A stretch of DNA of 64,000 nt, from positions 207,721-271,720 of the forward strand of contig JAJRPM010000015.1 in NCBI GenBank assembly GCA_024280775.1. Reading direction: 5' to 3'. The stretch comes from Candidatus Zixiibacteriota bacterium (GTDB taxonomy: Bacteria > Zixibacteria > MSB-5A5 > GN15 > JACZUZ01). The notes under the pieces are model-generated. The model saw only the letters and a list, made by a program, of their open reading frames with translations, was not told the DNA's origin and did no database searches. Below, in pieces: positions 39,595 to 51,123 of this stretch; position 1 is the stretch's first letter, and every line of letters starts with the position of its first letter. Made by a program: the position numbers and the translations under genes.

Positions 39595-39987
39595 TTATAC
39601 TCTCCGGCGTTTCGGCGGACGACAGCCGTTGTGCGGGATTGGTGTCACATCTTTGATAGTTGTGACTTCAAGTCCTGCGGCTGACAGGGCGCGAATTGCT
39701 GACTCACGACCGTTGCCCGGTCCGTGGACGCATACTTCTACTTTACGCAGACCCATGTCCATGGCCTCTTTGGCGCAGATTCCGCCAGCGAGCTGTGCAG
39801 CAAACGGAGTAGATTTTTTCGAGCCTTTGAGTCCGGCTCTTCCTGCTGACGCCCAACTTAGGGTGTTACCCTTTTGGTCGGTCAGGGGGATAATGGTGTT
39901 GTTGAATGTTGCCCGAATATGCGCAACACCGTTGGCGTCTGCTTTACGGGATTTTTTCTTACCGTGTGATTTCTTTGGTTCTGCCAT
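39595..39987 (-). CDS. rpsK: 30S ribosomal protein S11
   Basis: [28 protein letters not shown]. Confidence 0.97.
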   Translation of the reverse strand: MAEPKKSHGKKKSRKADANGVAHIRATFNNTIIPLTDQKGNTLSWASAGRAGLKGSKKSTPFAAQLAGGICAKEAMDMGLRKVEVCVHGPGNGRESAIRALSAAGLEVTTIKDVTPIPHNGCRPPKRRRV

Positions 39988-40084
39988 GTATCTCTATTTT
40001 CCCGTTAATTAGCTAAGCGCCAATTTGTTCTCTTATTTTCAGGAGGTTACCGGTTTAGTATCATCAAGCGCGCTTGTTTAGGCG

Positions 40085-40462
40085 TTACTTGATTGCCTTT
40101 TTCTTGCCGGCGATGGTGCGTTTCGGACCTTTTCTTGTCCGCGCGTTGGTTTTGGTGCGCTGGCCATTGAGCGGAAGACCGCGACGATGGCGCAATCCTC
40201 TGTAGCTACCAATGTCAATTAGGCGCTTGATATTCATTTGAACTTCACCGCGCAATGCGCCCTCTACCTTGTAGTCATTTTCAATGACACCGCGCAAACG
40301 CACGACTTCGTCGTCGGTGAGCTGATGCACACGCGTATCCGGATTTACCCCGGTCTTCTTCAAAATGTCCGCGGAAATACTGGGACCGATACCGTAGATA
40401 TATCTCAATCCGATTTCTACCCGTTTCTCACGCGGTAAATCAACACCTGCTATTCGCGCCAA
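40085..40462 (-). CDS. rpsM: 30S ribosomal protein S13
   Basis: [26 protein letters not shown]. Confidence 0.97.
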   Translation of the reverse strand: MARIAGVDLPREKRVEIGLRYIYGIGPSISADILKKTGVNPDTRVHQLTDDEVVRLRGVIENDYKVEGALRGEVQMNIKRLIDIGSYRGLRHRRGLPLNGQRTKTNARTRKGPKRTIAGKKKAIK

Positions 40463-40519
40463 AATCTTCTCCTGTAATTCTTATATCGCCCAAAGAACTC
40501 GAGAAAAACCGCAAAGCGG

Positions 40520-40636
40520 TTATCCCTGCCTCTGTTTGTGATTCTTGTTACGTTTGCAAATGACGCGGATGACGCCTTTGCGTTTGACGATGTAGCAATG
40601 CTCACATCTTTTTCTTACTGATGATTGTACTTTCAT
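40520..40636 (-). CDS. rpmJ: 50S ribosomal protein L36 (absent from ORF track)
   Basis: Translated by hand: [38 protein letters not shown]; located between infA and rpsM. Confidence 0.96.
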   Translation of the reverse strand: MKVQSSVRKRCEHCYIVKRKGVIRVICKRNKNHKQRQG

Positions 40637-40667
40637 CTCTCTATATTCCTTTCCGACTCTAGTCGGC

Positions 40668-40886
40668 TCATTTATATCGATACACTATTCGTCCGCGATT
40701 GAGATCGTAGGGTGACAGCTCAAGTGTCACTTTATCTCCCGGGAGTATCTTGATATAGTGCATTCGCATTTTACCCGAGACATGTGCGAGAACTTTGTGA
40801 CCATTATCAAGCTCAACGCGAAACATGGCATTAGGGAGAGTCTCAAATACTTTCCCCTCAACGGTTATTGTGTCCTCTTTGGCCAT
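40668..40886 (-). CDS. infA: Translation initiation factor IF-1
   Basis: [53 protein letters not shown]. Confidence 0.96.
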   Translation of the reverse strand: MAKEDTITVEGKVFETLPNAMFRVELDNGHKVLAHVSGKMRMHYIKILPGDKVTLELSPYDLNRGRIVYRYK

Positions 40887-40929
40887 ATATTCCAAAAACA
40901 TATTCCCAAAATGCCCAATGAGGCGATTA

Positions 40930-41709
40930 TCAGGAAACCCTCTCCGGTTTTTCTGTTCTCAGGAGTGACAGTATGTCTGCTCCCTCGTCTGTGACGGCGA
41001 CAGTGTGTTCAAAATGCGCCGACGGTTTTTCATCGGCGGTGACTATTGTCCATCCGTCTTTTTTGGTGATGACTTCATGTACTCCGACATTTATCATCGG
41101 CTCAATGGCAATGACCATGCCAGTTTTCAGCACTGGCCCTTTATCCGGTGAGCCATAATTAGGAACCTGCGGCTCCTCATGCATCTGGCGGCCTATTCCG
41201 TGACCTACTAAGTCACGGACAACTGAGTAACCCCGCGATTCGGCATACTTCTGAATTGCGGAGCTAACTACGCCGAGTTTGACGCCGTCACGCACTTGTT
41301 CGATACCACAAAAAAGAGCGTCACGTGTGACGTCCATCAATTTTTGCTTGGACTCGGAAATCTCACCAACTGCGAAAGTTGAAGCGCTATCTCCATACCA
41401 ACCTTCCAGGATGACACCTACATCAACAGAGACAATGTCACCCTCTTGTAACTTGCGCGAACCAGGTATTCCGTGAACAACTTGCTCATCAATCGAAACA
41501 CAAGCCGAAGCCGGAAAGCCGTGATACCCCTTGAAGGCAGGAGTAGCGCCGGCCGCTAATATATTATCCTCTACCAGTTTGTCAATATCAGAAGTGGTCA
41601 TACCGGCAGTAATTGTTTTGCCGACGATATCGAGAGTTTGGGCGACTAATGCTCCTGCATCGCGCATTAACTCGACTTCTGCTGGTGATTTTAGAGTAAT
41701 TTTTGCCAT
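40930..41709 (-). CDS. map: Methionine aminopeptidase type I
   Basis: [41 protein letters not shown]. Confidence 0.96.
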   Translation of the reverse strand: MAKITLKSPAEVELMRDAGALVAQTLDIVGKTITAGMTTSDIDKLVEDNILAAGATPAFKGYHGFPASACVSIDEQVVHGIPGSRKLQEGDIVSVDVGVILEGWYGDSASTFAVGEISESKQKLMDVTRDALFCGIEQVRDGVKLGVVSSAIQKYAESRGYSVVRDLVGHGIGRQMHEEPQVPNYGSPDKGPVLKTGMVIAIEPMINVGVHEVITKKDGWTIVTADEKPSAHFEHTVAVTDEGADILSLLRTEKPERVS

Positions 41710-41761
41710 AATTAATGATTAGAAACCGCAAAAGGAAGTAATCCAGTGGAAATTGGGTATC

Positions 41762-42418
41762 TCAGGCGGTTTTCACCTTCGATACGGAGCTGATTATCTC
41801 TTCAGTAACCTGGTCAGGTGAAGTATTAGCATCTATTTCAACCAGATTACCCTGACTGCGATAATATTCTTCCAAGGGGCTGGTTTGTTCACGATACACC
41901 GAGAGACGTTTTTGCACCACATCTTCCTCATCATCGGGACGACGGAGAAGCTTTTCTCCCTCATTGTCGCAAACGCCTTCATTTTTCGGCAGATGCATCG
42001 GGTAATTGTAGCCAGCATTGCACTGCGGGCAGTAGAATCTTCCCGAAAGGCGTTTCACTAATTCCGCTTCCGGCGCATTGAGGTAGATTACCTGATCTAT
42101 TACCAAGTTCTTTTTCTCGAAAATCTCACTTAGGCGTTCGGCCTGGGCCAGATTTCTGGGAAAACCATCCAGCATGAATCCAGCGCCTGCGGCGTTTTCT
42201 TCCATTTTGGCGGTTATCATATCGATGATTAGGTCGTCAGGGACCAATTCTCCTGAATTCATAAAGCCCTTGGCTTTGTTACCTAAGTCTGTCCCCGCCT
42301 TTACTGCCTCGCGAAGAATATCACCAGTCGAAAGATGGGTTAGGCCTAACTTTTCAGTTAGTCGTTTGGCTTGAGTGCCCTTGCCGGAGCCCGGCGCGCC
42401 GAGGAGAATCAGAATCAT
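41762..42418 (-). CDS. adk: Adenylate kinase
   Basis: LLGAPGSGKGTQAKRL, GFPRNLAQAERL, zinc-type LID domain CPQC. Confidence 0.97.
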   Translation of the reverse strand: MILILLGAPGSGKGTQAKRLTEKLGLTHLSTGDILREAVKAGTDLGNKAKGFMNSGELVPDDLIIDMITAKMEENAAGAGFMLDGFPRNLAQAERLSEIFEKKNLVIDQVIYLNAPEAELVKRLSGRFYCPQCNAGYNYPMHLPKNEGVCDNEGEKLLRRPDDEEDVVQKRLSVYREQTSPLEEYYRSQGNLVEIDANTSPDQVTEEIISSVSKVKTA

Positions 42419-42420
42419 TA

Positions 42421-43740
42421 CTAATATGATCTCCCGCGAATTTTGCCTTTTTTCATGAAGCCTTCATAGTGGCGCATCAAAAGGTGAGACTCGATTTGTT
42501 GCAAGGTATCAAGCGCTACACCAACGACAATCAGCAAACCAGTGCCGCCGAAGAAGAAGTTGATTCCCATTTGGTTAATCAAAACCCATGGTAGAATCGC
42601 TATCAGGGCGAAGAATATCGCGCCCGGCAGAGTGATTCTAAGTAGCACTCTTTCAATATATTCAGCGGTGCGTTTGCCCGGACGAATACCGGGGATGAAC
42701 CCACCGTTCTTGCGGATATTTTCTGATACATCCTGCGGATTGAAGACAATCGCAGTGTAGAAGAATCCGAAGAACATGATTATCAAACCATAGATCACTG
42801 AGTAAAGGAAGCTTCCGGGGGCTAAGGCTCCTTCGACGAAGTCACGAATCCAAAGCGCTTCGGGAAAGAGCTGTTGCACTGTCGCCGGTAGGAACATGAC
42901 CGACTGGGCGAAGATAATCGGGATAACACCGGCGCTGTTTACTGATAGCGGCAGGTGCGTTGTTTGACCACCGTAGACGCGTCTGCCGATGACCTTGCGC
43001 GGGTATTATACCGGTATCCTGCGCTGTGCGCGGGTTACCAAGATGACGGAAGCGATAACGAATAGCATCGCGGCGACTAAGAAGGCTCCGGTGACGATAG
43101 TCATATTACCGGTTTCATTGATGATGCCCATTACTACATCGATGACTCCCTGTGGGAATCTTGCGATAATTCCAATGAAGATGATAAGCGAAATACCGTT
43201 ACCAATGCCATGCTCGGTTATCTTTTCACCGAGCCACATAACGAAGATTGTACCAGCGGTGAAAGTCAGGATTGTCAGCGGCATGAACTGCGCGGTGGTT
43301 AGGCCGACTACGACGTTTTGCCCGCCGGCGCTAAGGCTGGTCAGGAATGTCGCAGTACCGTAAGCTTGTAGCACAGCAATAGCTACCGTTAGGTAGCGAG
43401 TGTATTGGTTTATCTTCTTGCGGCCTTCTTCGCCCTCTTCCTGCAACTTCTTGATGGTCGGGATTACTGAGCCAAGAAGCTGGAACATAATTGAGGCGGA
43501 GATATAGGGCATGATACCCAACGCAAAGATCGAGGCCTTACTAAAGGCTCCGCCTGCGAAGAGATCGAAGAGTCCAAAGATGGAGTCCGAATTAAATGCC
43601 TGGGCCAGAACTGACGAGTCAATTCCCGGGGTGGGCAAGTGAGAACCTACACGGTATACGATAAAGAGCCCCAAGGTATAGAAAATCTTACGCCTGAGTT
43701 CTTCAACACGAAATATTGAGGTAAATTTTTCTAAAGCCAT
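42421..43740 (-). CDS. secY: Preprotein translocase SecY, interrupted by an in-frame TAA at 43006-43008
   Basis: ORFs 43006..43740 and 42421..42897 are the same frame: ...[56 protein letters not shown]...; the TAA lies at a usually Gln position; total length (439 codons before stop) is normal for SecY. Confidence 0.93.
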
Positions 43741-43896
43741 TGTTCACCATCCGTAGTGAATCGTTTTGTAGCAAGTTGTGCCGTCGTAATTTGCTCTGCC
43801 ATCACCGAGAAGCTCCGAGTCATGCTGTTCATAGTTATCGCAAATGGTCGTCGTAATAATCTCTCTTAGGAATCTAATCTCAAAAGAGGCCTGAAG

Positions 43897-44334
43897 CTAG
43901 ACTTCAAATTTTCCTCCGGCGGCCTGAATCTTTTCGGCTGCCGACTTTGAAGCTTTGATGCCCTTTAGATTAAAGGACTTATCTACCGCTCCGTCACCAA
44001 GAACTTTCACCGGACGTTTCGCTGAAGCGATTAGCCCTGCCGCTCTAAGAGACTCAGGGGTTACCTCGCCACCTTCAAGCTTGTTGAGACGGTCTAAATT
44101 GACTACTTGATATTTTGTGCCCCATATATTTTTGAAACCGCGCTTGGGGAGACGCTGGGTCAGCGGAAATCCACCGCCTTCAAACCAAGGTTGGATGCTT
44201 CCACCACTTCTTGATTTTTGACCGTTTTCACCACGTCCGGAAGTTTTGCCCATACCACTTCCCGGTCCGCGTCCTACACGTTTGCGGGATTTCTTTGCGC
44301 CTCTCGGCGGGGCTAAATTTGATAGCTCTAACAT
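43897..44334 (-). CDS. rplO: 50S ribosomal protein L15
   Basis: LSNLAPPRGAKKSRKRVGRGPGSGMGKTSGRGENGQKSRSGG. Confidence 0.97.
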   Translation of the reverse strand: MLELSNLAPPRGAKKSRKRVGRGPGSGMGKTSGRGENGQKSRSGGSIQPWFEGGGFPLTQRLPKRGFKNIWGTKYQVVNLDRLNKLEGGEVTPESLRAAGLIASAKRPVKVLGDGAVDKSFNLKGIKASKSAAEKIQAAGGKFEV

Positions 44335-44388
44335 TATTTTTCAGCTCGCTTATTTTTGCTTTTCTTTGGCAGTGAGTGCGCAGAGCGG

Positions 44389-44571
44389 CTATTTAACTTC
44401 TTCTACGGTTATCAAATGCTGGGTCTTGGTTATCATCCCGCGAATTGTCGGGGTATCATCATGCACAACAGTTCTGTTGATTTTGCCGAGTCCTAGCGAT
44501 TCAATCACTCGACACTGACGATAACTTCTACCGATAGTGCTCTTAACTTGTGTAATCTTCAATTTGGCCAT
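44389..44571 (-). CDS. rpmD: 50S ribosomal protein L30
   Basis: MAKLKITQVKSTIGRSYRQCRVIESLGLGKINRTVVHDDTPTIRGMI. Confidence 0.95.
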   Translation of the reverse strand: MAKLKITQVKSTIGRSYRQCRVIESLGLGKINRTVVHDDTPTIRGMITKTQHLITVEEVK

Positions 44572-44651
44572 GTCTATTGCTACCAATCTATTCGAAAAAT
44601 CTATTCCCAAAATCCATCCAAAATTACTGAGAGGCTAAACTTCTCCGTCAG

Positions 44652-45200
44652 TTATTCCGAGGCAGGAGCCTCGTTCGGAGTTGCTGTCTGCTCCGCGCTA
44701 TCTTCGCTTGGCTCATCGAACGGGATATCACGATATTCGTGATCCATGCGCTCGGTTATCAACTCTTTGAGTCCATTAAGAGTCGCGTGCACAACATTGT
44801 TCTTGTTTCTGCTTCCCAAGCACTTTGTCAGCACATCCTGTACTCCGGCGGCCTCCAATACGGCGCGCACCGGTCCACCGGCAATTACACCAGTTCCTGT
44901 CGGAGCCGGCTTGAGGATTACTGTCGAGGAGCAAAAGACGCCTTCAACCGGATGAGGAATTGTGCCGTTGACAATCGGCACACGGATCATTGCGCGACGC
45001 GCGGCTTCGGTGCCCTTACGGATACACTCTGAAACCTCTGCGGCTTTTCCGAGACCGATGCCGATTCTGCCGTTTCTGTCACCAGTAGCAACTAGCGCGG
45101 TAAAATTGAAACGCCGGCCACCTTTGACCACTTTGGCCACTCGATTGACGTGAATGACTTTCTCGAGAAACTCTGAATTTGGATCTTCAATACGGGCCAA
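44652..45200 (-). CDS. rpsE: 30S ribosomal protein S5
   Basis: [42 protein letters not shown]. Confidence 0.97.
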   Translation of the reverse strand: MARIEDPNSEFLEKVIHVNRVAKVVKGGRRFNFTALVATGDRNGRIGIGLGKAAEVSECIRKGTEAARRAMIRVPIVNGTIPHPVEGVFCSSTVILKPAPTGTGVIAGGPVRAVLEAAGVQDVLTKCLGSRNKNNVVHATLNGLKELITERMDHEYRDIPFDEPSEDSAEQTATPNEAPASE

Positions 45201-45317
45201 ACTGCTATCCTCACACTGCCTATTGTTTCCGACTAACTGCGCCGATTAACTCTCTATTTTGTCCCGCGGGTTTCAACTGAGATTCCGACGGGACACCTTT
45301 TATATACGAAGCGGGGA

Positions 45318-45692
45318 CTAGAAGTCCAGTCCACCTTCTCTTGCGGCTTCCGCCAAAGCTCGTACGCGACCGTGGTACAAATTACTGTTACGGTCAAACA
45401 CTACCTTGGTGATGCCTTTTTCTTTTGCCAATTCCGCAATCGCCAAACCGACAACCTTCGCGCCATCAGTTTTGGTTTTTGCTTTGGAGACTTTGTCAGC
45501 GACATTCTTACTCAGAGTGCCCGCGAATGCCAATGTCTGTCCATTTGAGTCATCTACAATTTGCGCATAGACATGTTTGAGTGTCTTACAAACAGTCAGG
45601 CGCGGTTTCTCAGAAGTTCCGCTGATTTTGCTACGGACTCTCTTGCGACGCCTTTCGGCCAAGCGCAATTTCGTTTTGAATTTATCAGCCAT
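45318..45692 (-). CDS. rplR: 50S ribosomal protein L18
   Basis: RRRKRVRSKISGTSEKPRLTVCKTLKHVYAQIVDD. Confidence 0.96.
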   Translation of the reverse strand: MADKFKTKLRLAERRRKRVRSKISGTSEKPRLTVCKTLKHVYAQIVDDSNGQTLAFAGTLSKNVADKVSKAKTKTDGAKVVGLAIAELAKEKGITKVVFDRNSNLYHGRVRALAEAAREGGLDF

Positions 45693-45764
45693 GCTACCAG
45701 TTTTCCCTACAGTTTTTACTAAAACCTATTACTAAGCTCTTTTAGCTCACCGCGGTTATGCGAT

Positions 45765-46307
45765 TTATGCGCCTGCGGTCTTACCGGCTTTGCGCTGAAT
45801 TATCTCATTCTCGTACTTGATGCCCTTGCCCTTATATGGCTCCGGCGGTCTGACTCTGCGAATTCGCACAGCGGCTTCGCCGACTGCTTGTTTGTCAATG
45901 CCCTCAATTACGACCTTGTTTTCTTTGGCCAAAACACTTACTGAAACACCCTCAGCGGCCCCAAAGAGCACTGGGTGGGAGAAGCCAACTGTCAATTCTA
46001 GTGACTTGCCCTTCATCTCGGCCTTGTAACCAACTCCGACCAATTGGAGAGTTTTCTTGTACCCTTCGGTGACACCTATCACCATGTTCTGTATCAAAGC
46101 GCGAGTTAGTCCGTGCAGAGCGCGATTATCTTTTTGATCATCGGGACGAGTAACCACAATCTGGTCCTCTACCTGCGCAACAGTCATGTTTTTATGCATG
46201 GTGCGCTCTAGCTCCCCTTTGGGGCCTTTGACCTTTACGTGCGAACCATTCAAAGTGATGGTTACACCTTTTGGTATCTCTACGGGTTTCTTACCTATTC
46301 GTGACAT
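45765..46307 (-). CDS. rplF: 50S ribosomal protein L6
   Basis: MSRIGKKPVEIPKGVTITLNGSHVKVKGPKGEL. Confidence 0.97.
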   Translation of the reverse strand: MSRIGKKPVEIPKGVTITLNGSHVKVKGPKGELERTMHKNMTVAQVEDQIVVTRPDDQKDNRALHGLTRALIQNMVIGVTEGYKKTLQLVGVGYKAEMKGKSLELTVGFSHPVLFGAAEGVSVSVLAKENKVVIEGIDKQAVGEAAVRIRRVRPPEPYKGKGIKYENEIIQRKAGKTAGA

Positions 46308-46355
46308 TTTCTATATTCCTGTCCAAGCTCTTATCAAGCAAAAGTTCAATACCCG

Positions 46356-46757
46356 CTACCACACACGGCAGATTAGCTCACCACCGATTCGTTTACGTCC
46401 GGCTTCAATGTTTGTCATCACGCCTGATGACGTTGAAATAATTGTCATACCGAGTTTGCGACGTCCCATATAAGGCGCCTCGGTAGAGTTGACGTATTTA
46501 CGCAGACCCGGGCGAGAGAGTCGGTCTATTCCACTGATGACTGACTTATCGTCCTTATTGTAACGCAAGAACACTCTGATAATGCCCTGCTTATTATCTT
46601 CAAACTCTTCGACATGCTTGATATACTGGCGCTCCAAAAGGATACGTGCAATTTGACGCTTCAATTTGGAAGCGGGAATATCAACAGCGCGTCGCTTGGC
46701 TTTGGCGCCGTTGCGAATGCGTGTAAGCATATCAGCTATTGGATCTGTTTGCGACAT
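46356..46757 (-). CDS. rpsH: 30S ribosomal protein S8
   Basis: MSQTDPIADMLTRIRNGAKAKRRAVDIPASKLK. Confidence 0.97.
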   Translation of the reverse strand: MSQTDPIADMLTRIRNGAKAKRRAVDIPASKLKRQIARILLERQYIKHVEEFEDNKQGIIRVFLRYNKDDKSVISGIDRLSRPGLRKYVNSTEAPYMGRRKLGMTIISTSSGVMTNIEAGRKRIGGELICRVW

Positions 46758-46896
46758 TGTTACTTTGTCTTTCTCTTACTGCTATGTAACCGCACATCAT
46801 TGATGTACATGTTACTGCACTCATCATCAGTATCCGAAGCCATTTTTTACATTCGGACTTAACGACGACCAATTTCTTACTTGTTCTGTCTCTAGC

Positions 46897-47082
46897 TTAC
46901 CAGCTCGCTTTTACAACACCCGGGAGATCACCACAGAGGGCCATTTCACGGAAACAGATTCGACACATACCGAATTTTCTCAAGAACCCACGCGGACGGC
47001 CACATCTGCGGCACCGACTATATCCACGGACTTTGAATTTCGGTTTACGAGCGGCTTTAGCTATTAGGCATTTCTTCGCCAC
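46897..47082 (-). CDS. rpsN: 30S ribosomal protein S14 type Z
   Basis: 61 aa, zinc motif [23 protein letters not shown]. Confidence 0.97.
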   Translation of the reverse strand: MAKKCLIAKAARKPKFKVRGYSRCRRCGRPRGFLRKFGMCRICFREMALCGDLPGVVKASW

Positions 47083-47144
47083 AAATTCCTCCAGTCAATC
47101 CAACGCTATTAGTTATGATACATTAGCGTCGACGACACCTTCTT

Positions 47145-47705
47145 TTAGTACTGTTGTTGCTCTCTCGGTTTCTGGAATGGCATACCAAACAATTCCAAAA
47201 GCCTGCGACATTCTTCGTCAGTTCTTGCAGTTGAGCTAATGGTGATAGTCAACCCTCTGACCTTATCAATCTTATCATAGTCGATCTCTGGAAAGATCAA
47301 CTGTTCTTTAATACCAATACTGTAGTTGCCACGGCCGTCAAATGATTTAGTTGGCACTCCTCTGAAGTCACGGACTCGCGGTAGCGCGAGGCTCATGAAT
47401 CTATCAAAGAACTCATACATATTGTCGCGACGCAGAGTTACCCGACAGCCGATAGGCATGTCCTCACGCAACTTGAAATTCGATATCGACTTTCTAGCGC
47501 GGGTGGTGACAACTTTTTGTCCGGTAATAATCTCAAGATCACGCAGGGCGGCCTCAAGCGCTTTCGGTGTCTGTACCGCTTCACCAACACCGATATTTAG
47601 GCAGATTTTTTCAAGACGCGGAACTTGCATTACCGAACTGTACTTGAATTCCTTCACCAATTGCGGCTGGATTTCACTTAGATATTTGTCTTTGAGTCTC
47701 GACAT
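47145..47705 (-). CDS. rplE: 50S ribosomal protein L5
   Basis: [39 protein letters not shown]. Confidence 0.97.
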   Translation of the reverse strand: MSRLKDKYLSEIQPQLVKEFKYSSVMQVPRLEKICLNIGVGEAVQTPKALEAALRDLEIITGQKVVTTRARKSISNFKLREDMPIGCRVTLRRDNMYEFFDRFMSLALPRVRDFRGVPTKSFDGRGNYSIGIKEQLIFPEIDYDKIDKVRGLTITISSTARTDEECRRLLELFGMPFQKPREQQQY

Positions 47706-47756
47706 GAAGGCGCTCGTTATTCCAAAAGATTTCGTATTAAACGTATTAAGTATCTA

Positions 47757-48128
47757 TTAAATCTCAGACCCGGTTTTGGTGCAAATACGCACGCGCGTTT
47801 TGCGGCCATTCGGGGCCTCAATGAATTTTGTTCCTATGCGAGTTGGCCCACCTAATTCCGGTGAGTACAACGCGACTCTGCTACGATGTATCGGCGCCTC
47901 TTTTTCGACAATCCCACCCTGCTGGTTCGCCTGGGAGGGTTTGGAATGACGCTTGACGATATTGAATCCTTCTACCAAAACGGTGTTCTTTTTTCTGTCG
48001 ACGAACAGCACTTTGCCTACGCGCTTGCCTGAACCGCTATCAGAGGAATCTTTACCATCCTTCTTAGTCTCATGACGTCTCAATGCGCCTGAGAGGATGA
48101 AAACCATGTCACCTTTTCTAATATCCAT
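47757..48128 (-). CDS. rplX: 50S ribosomal protein L24
   Basis: MDIRKGDMVFILSGALRRH...KNTVLVEGFNIVKRHSKPSQANQQGGIVEKEAPIHRS. Confidence 0.95.
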   Translation of the reverse strand: MDIRKGDMVFILSGALRRHETKKDGKDSSDSGSGKRVGKVLFVDRKKNTVLVEGFNIVKRHSKPSQANQQGGIVEKEAPIHRSRVALYSPELGGPTRIGTKFIEAPNGRKTRVRICTKTGSEI

Positions 48129-48142
48129 ACTGTCTCCGTCGC

Positions 48143-48511
48143 TCAGATAACTTCCGGCGCAAGCGAAATGATTTTCATGTATTGTCTCTCGCGTAGCTCG
48201 CGCGCCACCGGGCCAAAAATACGAGTGCCACGAGGCTCATTGTTTTCGTTAATGATTACCGCCGCATTGTCAGAAAAGCGAATCAATGATCCGTCACTTC
48301 TGCGCACCGGTTGTTTGGTTCTCACAACCACAGCTACGCACACTTCGGATTTCTTAACTGTTCCGCCTGGGATAGCGTCCTTGACGGCAACTTTGATTCT
48401 GTCACCGATACGCGCATATTTTTTGCGTGTGCCACCGAGAATACGGAAACACATGACTCTGCGCGCGCCGGAATTATCGGCAACAACTAAATTTGTATAT
48501 TCTTGAATCAT
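48143..48511 (-). CDS. rplN: 50S ribosomal protein L14
   Basis: [27 protein letters not shown]. Confidence 0.97.
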   Translation of the reverse strand: MIQEYTNLVVADNSGARRVMCFRILGGTRKKYARIGDRIKVAVKDAIPGGTVKKSEVCVAVVVRTKQPVRRSDGSLIRFSDNAAVIINENNEPRGTRIFGPVARELRERQYMKIISLAPEVI

Positions 48512-48546
48512 CTTGCTATATCGCGTTCGCTATTGAACGTGCTCCC

Positions 48547-48819
48547 CTATTTTGCCTTCGTGACAATTTCAAGCATGCGCCAGCGTTTGGTTTTCGATAG
48601 CGGACGTGTTTCTATTACCCGAACGAAATCTCCAACGCCCGCCTCATTGTTCGCATCATGGGCATATAACTTAGAGCTGAGCTTGATGGTTTTGCCATAA
48701 AGCGGGTGTCTAAGAGTTCTATCCAATCGAACAACGATTGTTTGATTCATCTTATCAGAAACGACAACGCCGGTACGGCTCTTCCGTTCGTTTCTGGACT
48801 CTGTGGTCGATTCGGTCAT
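48547..48819 (-). CDS. rpsQ: 30S ribosomal protein S17
   Basis: [50 protein letters not shown]. Confidence 0.96.
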   Translation of the reverse strand: MTESTTESRNERKSRTGVVVSDKMNQTIVVRLDRTLRHPLYGKTIKLSSKLYAHDANNEAGVGDFVRVIETRPLSKTKRWRMLEIVTKAK

Positions 48820-48904
48820 TTAGGATTCTCCTAGCTACTGCATTGATATCATGCGGCTCACTGGGCTAGTATCTCAAGCCTTCCGCTATCATCAAATTAG
48901 AAAT

Positions 48905-49141
48905 CTATTTCTTCTGCAGTATATCCACTTTCGTTTCTGTAATTGGCCGAATCCCTTTTTCGTCTTCAGCAAGTATTGTTGATATCCTGGCAGAGTCGCG
49001 TCTGATTTCACGCAAACGAAGCGGATTATCTAATGGCTTCAAAGTGCGACGCATCAAGAGATTAAACTGCTCCTCTTTCAGGTCGTTTTGCTTAATCACT
49101 AATTCTTCGCGAGTCATATCTCGCAATGAGGATATTCTCAT
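48905..49141 (-). CDS. rpmC: 50S ribosomal protein L29
   Basis: LRDMTREELVIKQNDLKEEQFNLLMRRTLKPLDNPLRLREIRRDSARI; synteny. Confidence 0.93.
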   Translation of the reverse strand: MRISSLRDMTREELVIKQNDLKEEQFNLLMRRTLKPLDNPLRLREIRRDSARISTILAEDEKGIRPITETKVDILQKK

Positions 49142-49142
49142 C

Positions 49143-49559
49143 CTACATACCCTCCGTCTCGGCGCGAGTTACAAATTTGGTCTTCATCGGGAGCTTGTGA
49201 TCGGCTAAACGCAATGCGGCGCGGGCCAATTCCTCACTTACACCCTGGACTTCAAATAGAATTCGGCCCGGTTTGATTACAGCTACCCAGTATTCCGGGG
49301 AGCCTTTACCCTTACCCATTCTGGTTTCTGCCGGCTTTTGTGTAACTGGCTTATCTGGAAATACGCGAATCCAAACTTTTCCACCACGTTTCAACTTACG
49401 TGTCAGCGCGACACGAGCGGCTTCGATTTGACGGTTAGTCATCCAGGCCGCTTCAAGCGACTTGAGTCCGAATTCACCAAAATCCACGCGCGCTCCGCGA
49501 TAGGCTTTGCCTTTACGGCGACCTCTTTGAGTCTTGCGGAATTTTACTCTCTTGGGCAT
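49143..49559 (-). CDS. rplP: 50S ribosomal protein L16
   Basis: [36 protein letters not shown]. Confidence 0.97.
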   Translation of the reverse strand: MPKRVKFRKTQRGRRKGKAYRGARVDFGEFGLKSLEAAWMTNRQIEAARVALTRKLKRGGKVWIRVFPDKPVTQKPAETRMGKGKGSPEYWVAVIKPGRILFEVQGVSEELARAALRLADHKLPMKTKFVTRAETEGM

Positions 49560-49619
49560 TAACATGGGTAAACTATCTCCTGACAGACATACCAGCCTAC
49601 TAGAGGCCGATCAATCTGA

Positions 49620-50507
49620 TTATTTCTTATCTCCAGCCGAATTATCTCCGGCGGCTGGGGCGCTTGAGTCGCCTGTTTTTTCGGACTTCTTGGCGGCGCC
49701 ACTTGCCGAGGCGGAAGCCTCAGACCCTGACTCTGTGCGACGTCTAACTCTTCCACGCGGACGACGCGGCTTGCGACGCTCTGGCGGACCACCGCGTTTG
49801 CGACTACGATCCTGCTGAGCTCCCATTTCTGCCAGCTGTTCAGCTTCTTCGCGGTCTGAATGGTCGGCGAAGTCACCACGATCGAGGATCTCACCTTTGC
49901 AAATCCAAACTTTCACTCCAATAGCGCCGTAGGTCGTGCGAGCGGTTGAAGTCGCATAGTCAATATCACCGCGTAGTGTGTGCAAAGGCACTCTTCCCTG
50001 ATGGTATTTTTCCGAACGAGCGATTTCCGCTCCGTTGAGACGGCCACCGCAGATGATCTTGATTCCCTGCGCTCCCATTTTCATGGTTGCGGCAATAGAC
50101 TTCTTCATGGCGCGACGGAAGGCGATTCTTCCGGTAAGCTGATAGGCAATTCCATCGGCCACCAACTGAGCGGATAACTCCGGCTTCTTGACTTCGACGA
50201 TATTCAACGTGATGTCTTTACCAGTCAGCAATTGTAACTCACTGCGTAGTTTATCGACTTCGGAGCCTTTTCGTCCGATGACAATTCCCGGGCGAGAAGT
50301 ATGAATGTCCACCGTTACTTTTTTCGGCGCACGTTGAATCGCTACCTTTGCTACGCCGGCATTATTCAAACGAGATTTGATGTATCGCCTTATCTGCATG
50401 TCCTCGAAAATCAATTCGCGGTATGTTGCGCCTCTTGCAAACCAGCGGCTATTCCACGCTCGATTCACGCCAAGTCTAAACCCTACGGGATGTGTTTTCT
50501 GACCCAA
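49620..50507 (-). CDS. rpsC: 30S ribosomal protein S3 with long low-complexity C-terminal tail
   Basis: [24 protein letters not shown]...; 295 aa. Confidence 0.97.
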   Translation of the reverse strand: MGQKTHPVGFRLGVNRAWNSRWFARGATYRELIFEDMQIRRYIKSRLNNAGVAKVAIQRAPKKVTVDIHTSRPGIVIGRKGSEVDKLRSELQLLTGKDITLNIVEVKKPELSAQLVADGIAYQLTGRIAFRRAMKKSIAATMKMGAQGIKIICGGRLNGAEIARSEKYHQGRVPLHTLRGDIDYATSTARTTYGAIGVKVWICKGEILDRGDFADHSDREEAEQLAEMGAQQDRSRKRGGPPERRKPRRPRGRVRRRTESGSEASASASGAAKKSEKTGDSSAPAAGDNSAGDKK

Positions 50508-50518
50508 GTTATACGCTC

Positions 50519-51103
50519 CTATTTGGACTCTTTAGCGGAGTCCTGCCCTTTAGAGGCATCAGCTTTTTTTGCTACGGTTTTCTTGGTAGCGGCTTTTTTG
50601 GTAGCAGTCTTTTTGACTGCCGACTTCTTTGCAGCGCCACCTGCGGTTTTCGCTTTCGGCGCGGCGCTCTTAGCCACTACTTTTGGGGTAGCAACCTTTT
50701 TCTTCGCCGTTTTCTTTTTCTTCGCACGAGTTCCCGGCTCAGCTTCGGAGGCATAGCCGGAGACTTCAATAGTCAAATGGCAATAGCGCTTCTGAATCCT
50801 GTTGGCTCTGCCCATCGCACGGAACTCCATGCGCTTTTGAATCGGACCAGAGTCCACCGAGACCATCGAGATATGTAAATCTTCAGGATGCAACTTCCTG
50901 CCGCCGAGATCCACTTCCATTGCGTTAGCAACGGCAGATTTAAGAGTCTTGGCCAATGTGGTGGCCAATTTGCGTTTGGCCGCGAAGTTGAGACGCTCAA
51001 GCGCCTGCTCGGCGCGGAGTCCTCTAATAGTGCGCGCAATTTGCCGCAACTTTCTATCGCCTATCCGCAGATAGCGCGCTCTTGCTACTTTTTTGACAAA
51101 CAT
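50519..51103 (-). CDS. rplV: 50S ribosomal protein L22 with Ala/Lys-rich C-terminal extension
   Basis: [53 protein letters not shown]; 194 aa. Confidence 0.95.
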   Translation of the reverse strand: MFVKKVARARYLRIGDRKLRQIARTIRGLRAEQALERLNFAAKRKLATTLAKTLKSAVANAMEVDLGGRKLHPEDLHISMVSVDSGPIQKRMEFRAMGRANRIQKRYCHLTIEVSGYASEAEPGTRAKKKKTAKKKVATPKVVAKSAAPKAKTAGGAAKKSAVKKTATKKAATKKTVAKKADASKGQDSAKESK

Positions 51104-51123
51104 AATATTCGCACCCTCTGCGC

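Noticed and set aside
43006-43008. Pyrrolysine or Sec-type recoding at the SecY stop
   Set aside because: The codon is TAA, not TAG or TGA, and aligns with a usual Gln; base error or mutation is simpler.
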